Of a stretch of 49,414 nt of DNA, positions 9,420 through 18,249 are shown in pieces. This DNA is from Candidatus Melainabacteria bacterium. GTDB lineage: Bacteria > Cyanobacteriota > Vampirovibrionia > 2-02-FULL-35-15. Under the pieces are notes generated by a model. The model saw only the letters and a list, made by a program, of their open reading frames with translations, did not search any database and was not told the DNA's origin. The position numbers and the translations under genes were made by a program. The stretch's first letter is position 1. Every line of letters starts with the position of its first letter. The DNA lies in the NCBI GenBank assembly GCA_016193285.1, contig JACPSL010000024.1, positions 1 to 49,414 on the forward strand, written 5' to 3'.

Positions 9420-10162
9420 TAACGCTTTTGAACTTGAAGTCTATTGCCAATATACGTACCTATTTTTTCACCTTGGACTATTTGGTTAATTAATCCTTTT
9501 GAACTAAAATCAAAAACAATTATAGGGATGTTGCTCTCTTGAGCAAGTGCTACTGCTGCTGCATCAATTACTTTTAGTTCTTTACTTAAAACTTCATTGT
9601 AAGTTAGGTGATTATATTTTTTTGCAGCTGAGTTTCTTTTCGGGTCGCTATCATAAACACCATCAGTACCATGTTTTGCCATAAGCAAAATATCTGCATC
9701 TACTTCTGCTGCTCTTAATACTGCTGTAGTGTCTGTAGTAAAAAATGGATTCCCAGTTCCTGCTGCAAAGATAACTACTCTTTCTTTTTCAAGATGCCTG
9801 ATTGCTCTTCTTCTAATATAAGGCTCAGCAATTGCTCTCATTTCTATTGCTGATTGAACCCTTGTGTTTACACCAATTGACTCTAAGACACCTTGTAAGA
9901 TAAGGCTGTTCATTATAGTAGCTAACATACCTACATAATCTGCTGCAGCTCTATCCATGCCTAAAGCTGCACTTGCTTGAACACCCCTAAAAATATTTCC
10001 ACCTCCAACTACTACTGCTATTTGAACTCCAAGCTCATGAGCACTTTTTACTTCCTCTGCTATTTGATTTACTATTTTTGTATCAATCCCATTTGGCTCG
10101 GAACCCATTAAGGCTTCGCCTGATAATTTAAGTAAGATTCTTTTATATGCTAACTTTGACAT
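9419..10162 (-). CDS. pyrH: uridylate (UMP) kinase
   Basis: PyrH phosphorylates UMP to UDP in pyrimidine nucleotide synthesis. It is the hexameric bacterial amino-acid-kinase-fold enzyme, unrelated to eukaryotic UMP/CMP kinase. The 247 residues show [14 protein letters not shown] (ATP/phosphate loop), [11 protein letters not shown], the allosteric/nucleotide region [27 protein letters not shown] and [15 protein letters not shown]. It overlaps tsf by 13 bp and smpB by 1 bp, fitting the conserved rpsB-tsf-pyrH cluster. Confidence 0.97.
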   Translation of the reverse strand: MSKLAYKRILLKLSGEALMGSEPNGIDTKIVNQIAEEVKSAHELGVQIAVVVGGGNIFRGVQASAALGMDRAAADYVGMLATIMNSLILQGVLESIGVNTRVQSAIEMRAIAEPYIRRRAIRHLEKERVVIFAAGTGNPFFTTDTTAVLRAAEVDADILLMAKHGTDGVYDSDPKRNSAAKKYNHLTYNEVLSKELKVIDAAAVALAQESNIPIIVFDFSSKGLINQIVQGEKIGTYIGNRLQVQKR

Positions 10163-11079
10163 GTTACATTAAGCTGCACTTCTTTTGTCTTTTCTGTGCT
10201 TTCTCCAACATTGTATCGTACAAATTGTGCAACTTGAATGTCAATGTTTAATAGTTTACTTTTGTCTTTAATTAATTTTTCAATTGTAATGCTTTGGTCT
10301 TTTATAAAAGGTTGATCAAGCAAGCATCTTTGTGAAAGTATTTTATCTAATCTTCCTTTTACAATTTTTTCAGCAATTTCTTTTGGTTTTTGTGCTAAAT
10401 CTTCTTTACCAAGCTCAATCCTTCTTTCATTTTCAATGATTTCTAGAGGTATTTTTGTTTTGTCTATAAATTCAGGCTGTGGTTGGGCTGCAGCAATGTG
10501 CATTGCAATATCTTTTGCAAGCTGTTCAAGCTCTACTGCACAAACTACAGCGTCTCCATTTGTAATTAATTTAACGAGAACTCCAATTTTATTTCCAATT
10601 GGATGTATGTAGGTTCCAATGATTCCACTTGTGTTGCCTAATTCACAGACCTCAAATCTTCTTATTTGTATATTTTCACCAATTATTGCAATCTTGTTTG
10701 AGATTAATTCTGAGATTGTAGTTCCATTAAGTGTAGATTTTAACAAACCATCAATAGATTTAGGTCTATTGTTTAAAGTTATATCTGCAACTGTTTTTGC
10801 TAAACTTAAAAATAAATCATTTTTTGCAACAAAATCAGTTTGGGTGTTTATTTCAATTATCACTCCATTTTTTTTGTCATTAGAAATTTTACTTATAACA
10901 ATACCTTCAAGTGCAGTTTTTTCAGCTTTTTTTGCTGCTTGAATTAATCCTTTTTGTCTTAAAATTTCGCTTGCTCTTTCAAGATTTCCATCTGCTTCTT
11001 TAAGCGCGTTTTTACACTCCATCATTCCAGCACCAGTTTTTTGCCTTAAGCAAGCTACATCTTTAGCAGTAAATATCAT
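10150..11079 (-). CDS. tsf: elongation factor Ts
   Basis: EF-Ts is the nucleotide exchange factor for EF-Tu. The 309-residue protein has the UBA-like N-terminus ([25 protein letters not shown]), the exchange motif [12 protein letters not shown], and the core/dimerisation repeat ending [12 protein letters not shown]. The length is close to the full-size E. coli type (about 280) plus a C-terminal extension of about 20 residues. Its ATG overlaps the rpsB stop by 4 bp and its own end overlaps pyrH by 13 bp. Confidence 0.97.
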   Translation of the reverse strand: MIFTAKDVACLRQKTGAGMMECKNALKEADGNLERASEILRQKGLIQAAKKAEKTALEGIVISKISNDKKNGVIIEINTQTDFVAKNDLFLSLAKTVADITLNNRPKSIDGLLKSTLNGTTISELISNKIAIIGENIQIRRFEVCELGNTSGIIGTYIHPIGNKIGVLVKLITNGDAVVCAVELEQLAKDIAMHIAAAQPQPEFIDKTKIPLEIIENERRIELGKEDLAQKPKEIAEKIVKGRLDKILSQRCLLDQPFIKDQSITIEKLIKDKSKLLNIDIQVAQFVRYNVGESTEKTKEVQLNVTCQS

Positions 11080-11918
11080 TGTTGTACTTCCTGTGGTATT
11101 GTAATTTCTTGTACTTGAGTTGTAACAGGAGCTTCCTGAGTTAAGTCTGCTGATTGTTTTAGAGATTGCTTTATGTTCAGGGCTCTTTTTGAAAAACTGT
11201 TTTTAGGAGTGCTTGTTTTGTGAACATCAGGTATTTGTCCTTCACGTCCTTCAATAATTGAATTTGCAATTGTACTTAAGATTAATTTTACTGATCTAAT
11301 TGAATCATCATTTGCTGGAATAGGATAATCAATTCCTTTAGGATCGCAATTTGTATCTATAACTGCTACTACTGTAACATTTGTTTTTTGAGCTTCTTTA
11401 ATTGCAATTTGTTCTTCTTGCCCGTCAATGACTACTAAAATATCTAGTTTCCCTCGCATGTTTTTAATTCCGCCAAGAGTTCTTTGCAGCTTTTCTAATT
11501 CTTTATTAAACACAGCTAATTCTTTTTTGTTTGAGTGTGCAAGTGTTCCTGATTCTTGCATTTCTTCAAGCTCTCTTAATCTGTTTAATCGCTGCCTTAT
11601 AGTGTCAAAGTTTGTAAGTAAACCTCCTAACCATCTTCTGTTTATAAAGAATGCTCCACATTTTATAGCTTCTTCTTTTACAATTTCTGAAATGTGCCTT
11701 TTTGTTCCTACGAAAACAATATTTTTCTTTTGTAAGGCTGATTCTTTTAAAAACTGACAAGCTTTTTCCAAAAGCTCTGATGTTTTAACTAAATTTATTA
11801 TGCAAATACCATTCTTATCACCATAAATATATGGCTGCATCTTTGGATTCCATTTTTTTCTTTGGTGACCTAGATGTGCACCTGCTTCTAGTAACTCTTT
11901 AATTTGAACTTCTCCCAT
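11076..11918 (-). CDS. rpsB: 30S ribosomal protein S2
   Basis: S2 is a late-assembling small-subunit protein needed for S1 binding. The 280 residues include LLEAGAHLGHQRKKWNPKMQPYIYG, FVGTKRHISEIV, NRRWLGGLLTNFDTI, GKLDILVVIDGQEE and NDDSIRSVKLILSTIA. It exceeds E. coli S2 (241) through a Gln/Thr-rich, probably disordered C-terminal tail of about 40 residues. It is the first gene of the minus-strand run toward dnaE, so the run's promoter should lie between 11919 and the R-M cassette. Confidence 0.97.
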   Translation of the reverse strand: MGEVQIKELLEAGAHLGHQRKKWNPKMQPYIYGDKNGICIINLVKTSELLEKACQFLKESALQKKNIVFVGTKRHISEIVKEEAIKCGAFFINRRWLGGLLTNFDTIRQRLNRLRELEEMQESGTLAHSNKKELAVFNKELEKLQRTLGGIKNMRGKLDILVVIDGQEEQIAIKEAQKTNVTVVAVIDTNCDPKGIDYPIPANDDSIRSVKLILSTIANSIIEGREGQIPDVHKTSTPKNSFSKRALNIKQSLKQSADLTQEAPVTTQVQEITIPQEVQQ

Positions 11919-11971
11919 TAGATATATTTTATATTTCTTTTAACAAATATAGCTTGGACATTTTACCATGA

Positions 11972-12076
11972 TTAATGATATGGAAACATCTCTTTTAAAT
12001 CAGCTGGTACTAAAATAGGTCCAGATAAATACCTGTTTTGATTAAAATGAAGCACTATGCCAAGTTCTAGGTCTAA
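11972..12076 (-). pseudogene. orphan 3' end of a PDZ-protein gene
   Basis: Read on minus, this stretch encodes LDLEL, a short gap, then QNRYLSGPILVPADLKEMFPYH and a TAA stop. The complete PDZ protein at 13875-14405 ends LNLEL...QNRYLSGPITVPVNPQDFFPYH. The last 14 codons after SGP align without gaps, and 27 bp (12014-12040) are identical to 13917-13943. The homology starts exactly where the restriction endonuclease gene stops (12073-12075), and there is no 5' part. It is therefore the detached 3' end of a PDZ gene copy, separated from the intact copy by the R-M genes. Confidence 0.8.
12014..12040. repeat. 27-bp direct repeat, R-M cassette left copy
   Basis: Identical over 27 bp to 13917-13943, inside the orphan PDZ 3' end. 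The two copies flank the restriction-modification genes in direct orientation. A second short match, ATTTTACCATG, occurs just outside each stop codon (11960-11970 and 13813-13823). Confidence 0.85.
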
Positions 12077-12807
12077 TTTTTTGCAGAATTAAACTCAACC
12101 AGCTTTTTCCAGTTGATCACCCCATTTATGCAAAAATCTTTCATGAACTTTTGTGTAAAGTCATTTATAATTTGGCTGTAAACTTTATAAAAATAATCGT
12201 TTTTTTCTTTGGCTTTATATCCAATTGGCTCAATAATTTCAGTATATAAATTAGTGTCATCTGATATAAATTCCCAAAATCTTTGACCACATAGCTTTTT
12301 GTAATCTTCTTTTTTATCTGAGCTGTCCTCAATTCCATAACAGCAGCCATTAATAGCTTGTATGTTAATTTTGCGATTACTAGTCTTTAGTATCTTTTTA
12401 GCTTTGTTGAAATTATCAATCATTTTTTTAACTTGTTGGCTATTACCCCAGTTTGGACCTGATTTAATTGACACTATGTAGTGTAATCCATCTTTTCTGA
12501 ACTCTAAATCTATACCTTCAGCTGATGATTTGTACCCAGAGTAAACTTTTGAACATATAAATATTGCTAGTCCCTCCAAAAATTCACCAAAAACGGTTTC
12601 TTCTTGCGATGATAAATATGCCTCTAGTAATTTTTTCACCAATTCTTGTGCTTGCAATATGTTTTTTGCTTTAAAGAGATATGGGTTCTTTCTTTTGAGA
12701 ACCTCTTTAAGTTTTAATTCTTTAAGTTTTTTTATTCTATTTTCGTGAAAAGAGCTAATATTCTCTTCAACATAACTTCTAATGTCTTTAGTATTTAGTT
12801 TCCTCAT
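12073..12807 (-). CDS. type II restriction endonuclease, PmeII-like family
   Basis: A 244-residue predicted endonuclease paired with the methyltransferase upstream. It resembles the PmeII-type restriction family through SSQEETVFGEFLEGLAIF, EGIDLEFRKDG, YIVSIKSGPNWGNS, CCYG and CGQRFWEFISD. The likely PD-(D/E)XK-type site is Asp100, Ser113-x-Lys115. I chose the ATG at 12807 because it overlaps the methyltransferase TGA by 4 bp (ATGA); a longer open frame begins at 12843. The stop codon lies exactly at the junction with the orphan PDZ fragment. The recognition sequence cannot be read from the protein. Confidence 0.82.
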   Translation of the reverse strand: MRKLNTKDIRSYVEENISSFHENRIKKLKELKLKEVLKRKNPYLFKAKNILQAQELVKKLLEAYLSSQEETVFGEFLEGLAIFICSKVYSGYKSSAEGIDLEFRKDGLHYIVSIKSGPNWGNSQQVKKMIDNFNKAKKILKTSNRKINIQAINGCCYGIEDSSDKKEDYKKLCGQRFWEFISDDTNLYTEIIEPIGYKAKEKNDYFYKVYSQIINDFTQKFMKDFCINGVINWKKLVEFNSAKN

Positions 12808-13655
12808 ACTGCTGGCATAAGTTTTAGTTGATAAGGAGTACAATCAGCATCATCTATATCCTCTTTTGCCATATCATAATATTGTTTCATGACTTCTATT
12901 CCTATTGAGTTTCTATTCATTTTTTTTGCGGCTATTATTGTTGTCCCCGATCCCATAAAGGGATCTAATACCCAGTCACCTTCTCTAGTAAAGAGCTTAA
13001 TAAACCATTGTGGCAAAGCTTCAGGAAATGCTGCACTATGATTTTTATTAGAACACTCAGTAGCAAGGTGAAGAACATTATTAGGATAAACCATTTCTCT
13101 TCCTAGCCAATTTTCAATTCGCTTTCCAAACCCACTTCCTACTCTTGATTCGTCTCGTATTTTATCTCTTTCACTGAGTCTTTTAAGCCTAGCTTTTGCC
13201 CATTCACCGGTAGCTACCATAACTTCACCTTGAAACATGTTGAACTTTTTAGTTTTGTTGAATTGTAGTAGCCTTTCCCAGGCATCTCTAAATCTATTTG
13301 GCCATTTTCCTGGATAACAGTTTTTTTTATGCCAGATAAATTCTTCAGTCCATAACCACCCTTGTTTTCTCATCTCTAAAATTAAATTGATTACGTAGGT
13401 ATGTCTTTCACTGCTTACCACTTTTTCTTTTATGTTTAGTATAAAGGTACCACTTGGCTTTAGAATTCTAAGTAGTTCATATGAGATAGGCAAGAACCAT
13501 TCAACATACTCATCTGGGCCAATTCCTCCATAGGTGTTTAACCTACTATCTGCATATGGTGGTGAGGTAACGACGAGATCAATAGAATTTTTCTCTAGCT
13601 TTTTTAAAACTTCCCTACAGTCGCTTAGAATTAACTTTGTTATTGTTTTTTTCAT
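12804..13655 (-). CDS. site-specific DNA methyltransferase (SPPY type)
   Basis: A 283-residue methyltransferase protecting host DNA from the partner nuclease. Catalytic motif TSPPY (residues 30-34) precedes the SAM-binding DPFMGSGTT (231-239), the beta-class order. SPPY favours N4-cytosine methylation, though N6-adenine enzymes cannot be excluded. The segments WTEEFIWHKKNCYPGKWPNR and ATECSNKNHSAAFPEALPQWFIKLF are typical of this family. The open frame extends upstream to a TTG at 13673, but the ATG at 13655 is the better start. About 220 bp of non-coding DNA separate it from the PDZ gene. Confidence 0.9.
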   Translation of the reverse strand: MKKTITKLILSDCREVLKKLEKNSIDLVVTSPPYADSRLNTYGGIGPDEYVEWFLPISYELLRILKPSGTFILNIKEKVVSSERHTYVINLILEMRKQGWLWTEEFIWHKKNCYPGKWPNRFRDAWERLLQFNKTKKFNMFQGEVMVATGEWAKARLKRLSERDKIRDESRVGSGFGKRIENWLGREMVYPNNVLHLATECSNKNHSAAFPEALPQWFIKLFTREGDWVLDPFMGSGTTIIAAKKMNRNSIGIEVMKQYYDMAKEDIDDADCTPYQLKLMPAV

Positions 13656-13874
13656 ATTGAATAGTATTTGCAAATTATCTAAGGGTTGATTTTATAGTTT
13701 TGTGTATCAAACATCAATAGGCTAGTAAATTAAGTTAGAAAATGAATAATTTTGACAGTACTTAAAATTCAAAAACCCTAGATCAATATATTTTTTCATT
13801 ATCGGCTTGAATATTTTACCATGCATGAAATTGCTTCACTGTGCTCGCAATAGCAGTTAAAAGTTTTTGGTTGT

Positions 13875-14405
13875 TTAATGGTATGGAAAAAAATCTTGAG
13901 GATTAACCGGGACAGTAATAGGTCCAGATAAATACCTGTTTTGTATTTCAGGAGAAAAGTTTGCTAAATCTTCCCTTATTAATTCTAAGTTGAGCATTGA
14001 AGTACCCCTTGTAATAAAAACTTTTACTTTTGTACCTGGTTCCCCTGAAAGTAGCTGGTATACACTGTCAGAATTTAAGTTCTCAGTTCTAATTCCATCA
14101 ATTGAAAATATTAAATCTCTTGGCCTTAAACCGGCCCTACTAGCTGGTGAATTAGCATAAACCTCCTCAATATAGGAAGGAAAACCTACTTGATGTATAA
14201 ATCGTAGTCCTATTACCCCAATGCCAGTTAATGGTTTTACTTTTGCAACATCTTCTCGGATATTACCTTTTAATTTAATGCTTTGTTCTTTTTCTGAATT
14301 GTTATGAAAAAGAGGCGCTTTAAGTTCTTGTTCATCTATAGCAAAAGCCTGAGTATAGCTAAAAAGTACTAGTAAAAATAAAATAAAATAAAATATTTTC
14401 TTCAT
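13875..14405 (-). CDS. exported PDZ-domain protein
   Basis: A 176-residue protein starting MKKIFYFILFLLVLFSYTQA, a clear signal peptide probably cut after AFA. One PDZ domain (about 65-150) is visible in PASRAGLRPRDLIFSIDGIRTENL and GEPGTKVKVFITRG. No protease catalytic domain is present, so it is an adaptor or a regulator of an envelope process. The open frame starts at a TTG (14429), but the ATG at 14405 gives the better signal peptide. Its 3' end is duplicated beyond the R-M genes at 11972-12076. The target is unknown. Confidence 0.82.
   Translation of the reverse strand: MKKIFYFILFLLVLFSYTQAFAIDEQELKAPLFHNNSEKEQSIKLKGNIREDVAKVKPLTGIGVIGLRFIHQVGFPSYIEEVYANSPASRAGLRPRDLIFSIDGIRTENLNSDSVYQLLSGEPGTKVKVFITRGTSMLNLELIREDLANFSPEIQNRYLSGPITVPVNPQDFFPYH
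13917..13943. repeat. 27-bp direct repeat, R-M cassette right copy
   Basis: Lies within the last codons of the intact PDZ gene and is identical to 12014-12040. The distance between the copies is 1903 bp and covers the methyltransferase and endonuclease genes. Confidence 0.85.
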
Positions 14406-14457
14406 AATTGAATTTAATCTAACTATCAAACGTTAAGTACTAATTAAGGATTAATAA

Positions 14458-14676
14458 TTATATCGGCTCTCTTTGTTTTGTCTGTATTTTAATAGCTTCA
14501 ATTAAATCATTTGGAGAGATAAAACCATGTTCAAGTAATATTTGCCCTACTGGCTTATGTTCTTTTCCTTGTAAATCTATAGTTTCTTGTTCTTTTAATG
14601 CAATGCTTAACTGTTCTTCAGTTAGGACACCAAGACTTATTAAAATTTCACCGAGTAAATATTTTTTGTGTGCCAT
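14458..14676 (-). CDS. stand-alone MshEN-like (GspE N-terminal) protein
   Basis: A 72-residue protein built from two copies of one motif: LLGEILISLGVLTEEQLSIALKEQ, then VGQILLEHGFISPNDLIEAIKIQ. This is the pattern of the MshEN/GspE N-terminal domain, which in PilB/GspE-type ATPases binds partners or c-di-GMP. Here it stands alone without an ATPase, suggesting a free c-di-GMP-responsive or docking module; that is inference. It is encoded 52 bp ahead of the PDZ gene. A pilin gene elsewhere in the window makes a pilus link possible but unproven. Confidence 0.72.
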   Translation of the reverse strand: MAHKKYLLGEILISLGVLTEEQLSIALKEQETIDLQGKEHKPVGQILLEHGFISPNDLIEAIKIQTKQREPI

Positions 14677-14798
14677 TGTTTATATTATGCAACTATATCC
14701 TATATTACACAGAAAATCACTTAGTATAAATATAGTGTTCCCTTGAGTTTTAAAAATTATTCATTATTTAGGGATAAACCCAATTCTGCTGTTGCTTT

Positions 14799-15623
14799 TT
14801 AATCTGGTGAAAAGACAAGAACATTATTTAACGAATTTAAATTTTCAGAAAGTTGTACCTCAATATATAAATCAGATGCCTTTTTTTTCTTTTTACTAAT
14901 TCTTATTACTTTACCTACTGGGTGGCCTGGAGGATATGTTGGTGAAAGTGATTTTGTAGAGATCCCTGAAGTTACTACCAAATCTCCAACCGCAATATTG
15001 GTATCTATAGGTATAAATTCAAGAAGACTGATAGAGTTAGTTTTTCCTGAAAGTATGCCTAATATGTTTTTCTTTGCAACCTTACATCCTAACTGATAAC
15101 CTGGATCTGATATTAACTGGACTATTGAGTAGTAAGTATTTGCTTCAACAACTTGCCCAATTACCCCTTGTGGGCTTATAACAGAATCTCCAGTCATAAC
15201 ATTGTGAATGCCCCCTTTGTCTAAAATAATTTGTTTATGCCAGTTATCAGCACTTCTTCCTATAACAGTTGTAGGTATTGTTTTATATTTTAACCTTTTT
15301 TTTAAGTTAAGTAAGTTTCTTAAATTTTCTATTTCCTTTACTTGAGATTCTAGATGTTTGATTTTAATTTCAAAAAGTAAGATAAGTTTTGCTTGTTTTT
15401 TTACGAGCTCTTTAGAAGTAATTAATTCTCCTGCAATAGATTTTGTACTTGAAATATTGTGCAAAACATTATTAGTAAGTGAGCCAAGTAGAAAATATAT
15501 CTCTTCACCAATTGCTTTTAATGGCCTTGCTAAGACCCATACAACAATCAATGAAATTACGAATGTAAAAATTAAGCGAGGGGTAATATTTTGAATAAAT
15601 AAAGGCTTTTTAAATGAAACCAT
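14799..15623 (-). CDS. mreC: rod shape-determining protein MreC
   Basis: MreC is a bitopic inner-membrane protein linking the MreB cytoskeleton to periplasmic cell-wall synthesis. The 274 residues contain one N-terminal membrane segment (about 17-34), a coiled coil (about 75-110, LLFEIKIKHLESQVKEIENLRNLL) and the beta domain with VIGRSADNWHKQIILDKG, GVIGQVV, VQLISDPGYQLG and VGDLVVTSG. It lies 23 bp behind mreB. An mreD is not found next to it; the MshEN-like gene follows instead. Confidence 0.93.
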   Translation of the reverse strand: MVSFKKPLFIQNITPRLIFTFVISLIVVWVLARPLKAIGEEIYFLLGSLTNNVLHNISSTKSIAGELITSKELVKKQAKLILLFEIKIKHLESQVKEIENLRNLLNLKKRLKYKTIPTTVIGRSADNWHKQIILDKGGIHNVMTGDSVISPQGVIGQVVEANTYYSIVQLISDPGYQLGCKVAKKNILGILSGKTNSISLLEFIPIDTNIAVGDLVVTSGISTKSLSPTYPPGHPVGKVIRISKKKKKASDLYIEVQLSENLNSLNNVLVFSPD

Positions 15624-15646
15624 ACCTTTAATTGTAAATTGTTAGC

Positions 15647-16723
15647 TTAGTCGTATTGTGTTCCTGCCTCTAAAATTCTACGAAGTGTTTTATCAATTAG
15701 AACTTTCCCTGTTCCAACAACAACACATGAAAGAGGATCTTCTGCTACATGTACAGGAACTTCTGTCTCATGAGATATAAGTTCATCTAAACCACTTAAT
15801 AATGCTCCACCTCCAGCAATAACTATTCCCCTGTCATAAATATCTGCTGCAAGTTCAGGGGGTGTTTTTTCTAATGTTCTTTTAACTGCTTCAACAATTA
15901 CTGCAAGTGGATCTTGCATTGATTCTCTTACTTCTGGCCTTCCAACTACAACAGTTCGTGGCAATCCATTTATAAGATTTAGCCCTCTTACTTCAAGCTT
16001 GTCATTGTCGTCACTTGCTTTAAATGCTGAACCAAGTCTAAACTTAATTTCTTCAGCAGTTCTTTCACCTACTGCAAGGTTATAAACTTTTTTCATATAC
16101 TGGGTTATTGCTTCGTTTAATTCATCTCCTGCAACTCTAATAGATTCACTAACAACAATTCCTGAAAGAGATATTACAGCTACTTCAGTGGTTCCGCCAC
16201 CAATATCTACAATCATACTTCCTATTGGTTCAGCTACTGGCAGACCTGCTCCTATAGCAGCAGCCATTGGTTCTTCAATTAAATAAACAGGCCCTGCACC
16301 TGCATTTTCAGCTGCTTCTCTTACTGCTCTTCTTTCTACTTCTGTAATTCCTGATGGTATGCCAATTGCAACTCTTGGTTTACCAAGTGGTCTTCCAAAA
16401 TTACTTTTCCCATTAACTTTATCAATGAAGTATCTAAGCATCATTTCAGCATGACGAAAGTCTGCTATTACACCATCTCTAAGTGGTCTTGTTGCAACAA
16501 TATGTGATGGTGTACGGCCAATCATTGCTCTAGCTTCTTCACCTACAGCTAAAACTTCTTTTGTTTCATTATTTACTGCAACAACAGATGGTTCTCTAAG
16601 AACAATCCCACGTTCTGAAGTACAAACCAATGTGTTTGCTGTCCCTAAGTCAATTCCTATGTCTCGCGATAACCTCTTCCAAAACATTTTTTTAAATGCT
16701 CCGTTGTTCAAAGCTTTAATCAT
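15647..16723 (-). CDS. mreB: rod shape-determining protein MreB
   Basis: Bacterial actin homologue that organises lateral wall synthesis. The 358-residue product has the phosphate-1 loop [29 protein letters not shown], the phosphate-2 loop [16 protein letters not shown] and the adenosine motif [10 protein letters not shown]. Met1 and Met13 (start at 16687) are both possible; most family members begin near Met13. It is divergent from metF across 92 bp and leads into mreC. Together they indicate a rod or elongated cell. Confidence 0.97.
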   Translation of the reverse strand: MIKALNNGAFKKMFWKRLSRDIGIDLGTANTLVCTSERGIVLREPSVVAVNNETKEVLAVGEEARAMIGRTPSHIVATRPLRDGVIADFRHAEMMLRYFIDKVNGKSNFGRPLGKPRVAIGIPSGITEVERRAVREAAENAGAGPVYLIEEPMAAAIGAGLPVAEPIGSMIVDIGGGTTEVAVISLSGIVVSESIRVAGDELNEAITQYMKKVYNLAVGERTAEEIKFRLGSAFKASDDNDKLEVRGLNLINGLPRTVVVGRPEVRESMQDPLAVIVEAVKRTLEKTPPELAADIYDRGIVIAGGGALLSGLDELISHETEVPVHVAEDPLSCVVVGTGKVLIDKTLRRILEAGTQYD

Positions 16724-16815
16724 AATCTTATCTCAACTTTTTCTTGTAAGATATAATCTAGTGTAATTGATTTTTATTAAGTGAGCAAATAAAAACCTTG
16801 TAAAAAATTAAATCC

Positions 16816-17706
16816 ATGACACTAACTGAAGCAATTATCAAAAAAAAGTTTATTGTTACCTGTGAATTAGCACCACCAAAGGGTACAGACGTATCCAGCT
16901 TGGTTAATTTAGTTCTTTCTTTAAAAGATAAGGTAGATGCAGTTAACTTAACTGATGGGCAAGGTGGCAATATGAGAATGTGCCCTTTAATAGCTGCATC
17001 TTTTTTACTTAAAGAAAACTTAGATGTTATTTGGCAAATAACTTGTAGGGACAGAAATAGAATTGCACTACAGGCAGATTGTCTTGGTGCCAGTGCTATT
17101 GGTATTAAAAATGTTTTGCCAATGCGTGGTGATGATCCCCAATCAGGTGACAATCCAGATGCAAAACCTGTTTTTGATCTTGACACTACTGAGTTGATTA
17201 AGATGTTGAAAAATCTTAATCAAGGTTCTGATATGGCAAGTAATGAATTAAAAGGTAAAACCAATTTTTTAATTGGTTGTACAGCACATCCAAATGCTAC
17301 TGATTTAAAAAAACAAAAAGAAATTCTTGATCAAAGATTTAAAATTGGTGTAAGTTTTATTCAAACACAAATTTGTTATGAAATTGATCAGATTAGAAGG
17401 TTTCTTGATTCATTAGGTGAGCTTGCAAAAAAAACAATCATTGGTATTACACCATTAAAAAATTTAAAGATGGCTGACTTTATGAATAGAAATATTTCTG
17501 GAGTTACAGTTCCACTTAAGGTTATGGAAAGGTTAGAAAAAGCAAAAGACCAGCGTCAGGAAGGACTAGAAATTGCAAAAGAAATTGTTTATGAACTCAA
17601 AAAAACAAATGCTGGTGGGATTCATGTTATGGCAGTAGGACAAGAGAATGAATTGCCTAACATTATCCAATTTCTTATTTCTTATAGGGTTCTCCCTGAG
17701 GCATGA
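16816..17706 (+). CDS. metF: methylenetetrahydrofolate reductase
   Basis: Reduces 5,10-methylene-THF to 5-methyl-THF for methionine synthesis. The 296-residue TIM barrel shows VTCELAPPKGTD (with the early Glu), LTDGQGGNMRM, WQITCRDRNRIALQADCLGA, VLPMRGDDPQSGDNP and PVFDLDTTELI, all typical of this FAD enzyme. No C-terminal regulatory domain is present, as expected for bacterial forms. It is divergent from mreB. The next plus-strand genes are two secreted miniproteins. Confidence 0.93.
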   Translation: MTLTEAIIKKKFIVTCELAPPKGTDVSSLVNLVLSLKDKVDAVNLTDGQGGNMRMCPLIAASFLLKENLDVIWQITCRDRNRIALQADCLGASAIGIKNVLPMRGDDPQSGDNPDAKPVFDLDTTELIKMLKNLNQGSDMASNELKGKTNFLIGCTAHPNATDLKKQKEILDQRFKIGVSFIQTQICYEIDQIRRFLDSLGELAKKTIIGITPLKNLKMADFMNRNISGVTVPLKVMERLEKAKDQRQEGLEIAKEIVYELKKTNAGGIHVMAVGQENELPNIIQFLISYRVLPEA

Positions 17707-17762
17707 ACCTTATTTAAGTGCATATCTTGTATGAAACTTTCTATTTATGAGGGCTTGTGAAT

Positions 17763-17969
17763 ATGAAGATTCTAAATCATTTGCTTATTTTAGTCATTAT
17801 TATATTTAGCTTTTTGCCATCACTTGCTCAAGAAGAAGATCCATGCAAGCAATATGGGTCTAGATATAGTTATGATGAGTGTAAAACAAGTCCTGATGGA
17901 GATGGTGTTTGTAATGATGATGAAGATGTTGTAGAAACTATTTGTTGTTGTAAACCTAAAAAGGCTTAA
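17763..17969 (+). CDS. secreted six-cysteine miniprotein, copy 1
   Basis: A 68-residue protein with a signal peptide (ILNHLLILVIIIFSFLPSLA) and a mature part of about 45 residues. Its six cysteines are spaced C-x11-C-x9-C-x10-CCC, and the chain ends CCCKPKKA. I chose ATG 17763 because GAGGG ends 9 bp upstream; an in-frame GTG lies at 17757. The next gene encodes a relative with the same C-x10-CCC ending. No family is recognised. An exported disulphide-rich peptide is likely; the function could be toxin, adhesin or envelope component. Confidence 0.72.
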   Translation: MKILNHLLILVIIIFSFLPSLAQEEDPCKQYGSRYSYDECKTSPDGDGVCNDDEDVVETICCCKPKKA

Positions 17970-17979
17970 AAGGTAAACT

Positions 17980-18195
17980 ATGAATTATAATAAAATGTTT
18001 TTTTTACTCTTTTTACTGGCAACTTTGTCTTTTAGCTTTTTACCTTTATATGCAGGTGAAGAAGAAGATAATCAGTGCAAAGACAGATGCGAAGCAAATA
18101 ACCTTAAAAAAGAAACAGGTTATTCAACTTTAGATGGTTCATGTAAGGATGGTTTTCAAGTGATTGAATCAATTTGTTGTTGTGAAGCAAAGTAA
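17980..18195 (+). CDS. secreted six-cysteine miniprotein, copy 2
   Basis: A 71-residue protein starting MNYNKMFFLLFLLATLSFSF and probably cleaved after LYA. The acidic mature part has cysteines spaced C-x3-C-x17-C-x10-CCC and ends VIESICCCEAK, matching VVETICCCKPKKA of copy 1. An AAAGG ribosome-binding site lies 6 bp upstream. It begins 10 bp after copy 1, so the two are co-transcribed tandem paralogues. The middle has diverged strongly while the signal peptide style and C-terminus are kept. Function unknown. Confidence 0.72.
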   Translation: MNYNKMFFLLFLLATLSFSFLPLYAGEEEDNQCKDRCEANNLKKETGYSTLDGSCKDGFQVIESICCCEAK

Positions 18196-18249
18196 TGAAT
18201 AAAAAATATCTTTCTTTTACCTTATAATAGTAGGGTAAGATTTGATAAG

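Noticed and set aside
12805-12843. Longer endonuclease start 12 residues upstream
   Set aside because: It would overlap the methyltransferase by 40 bp; the ATG at 12807 gives the standard 4-bp coupling.
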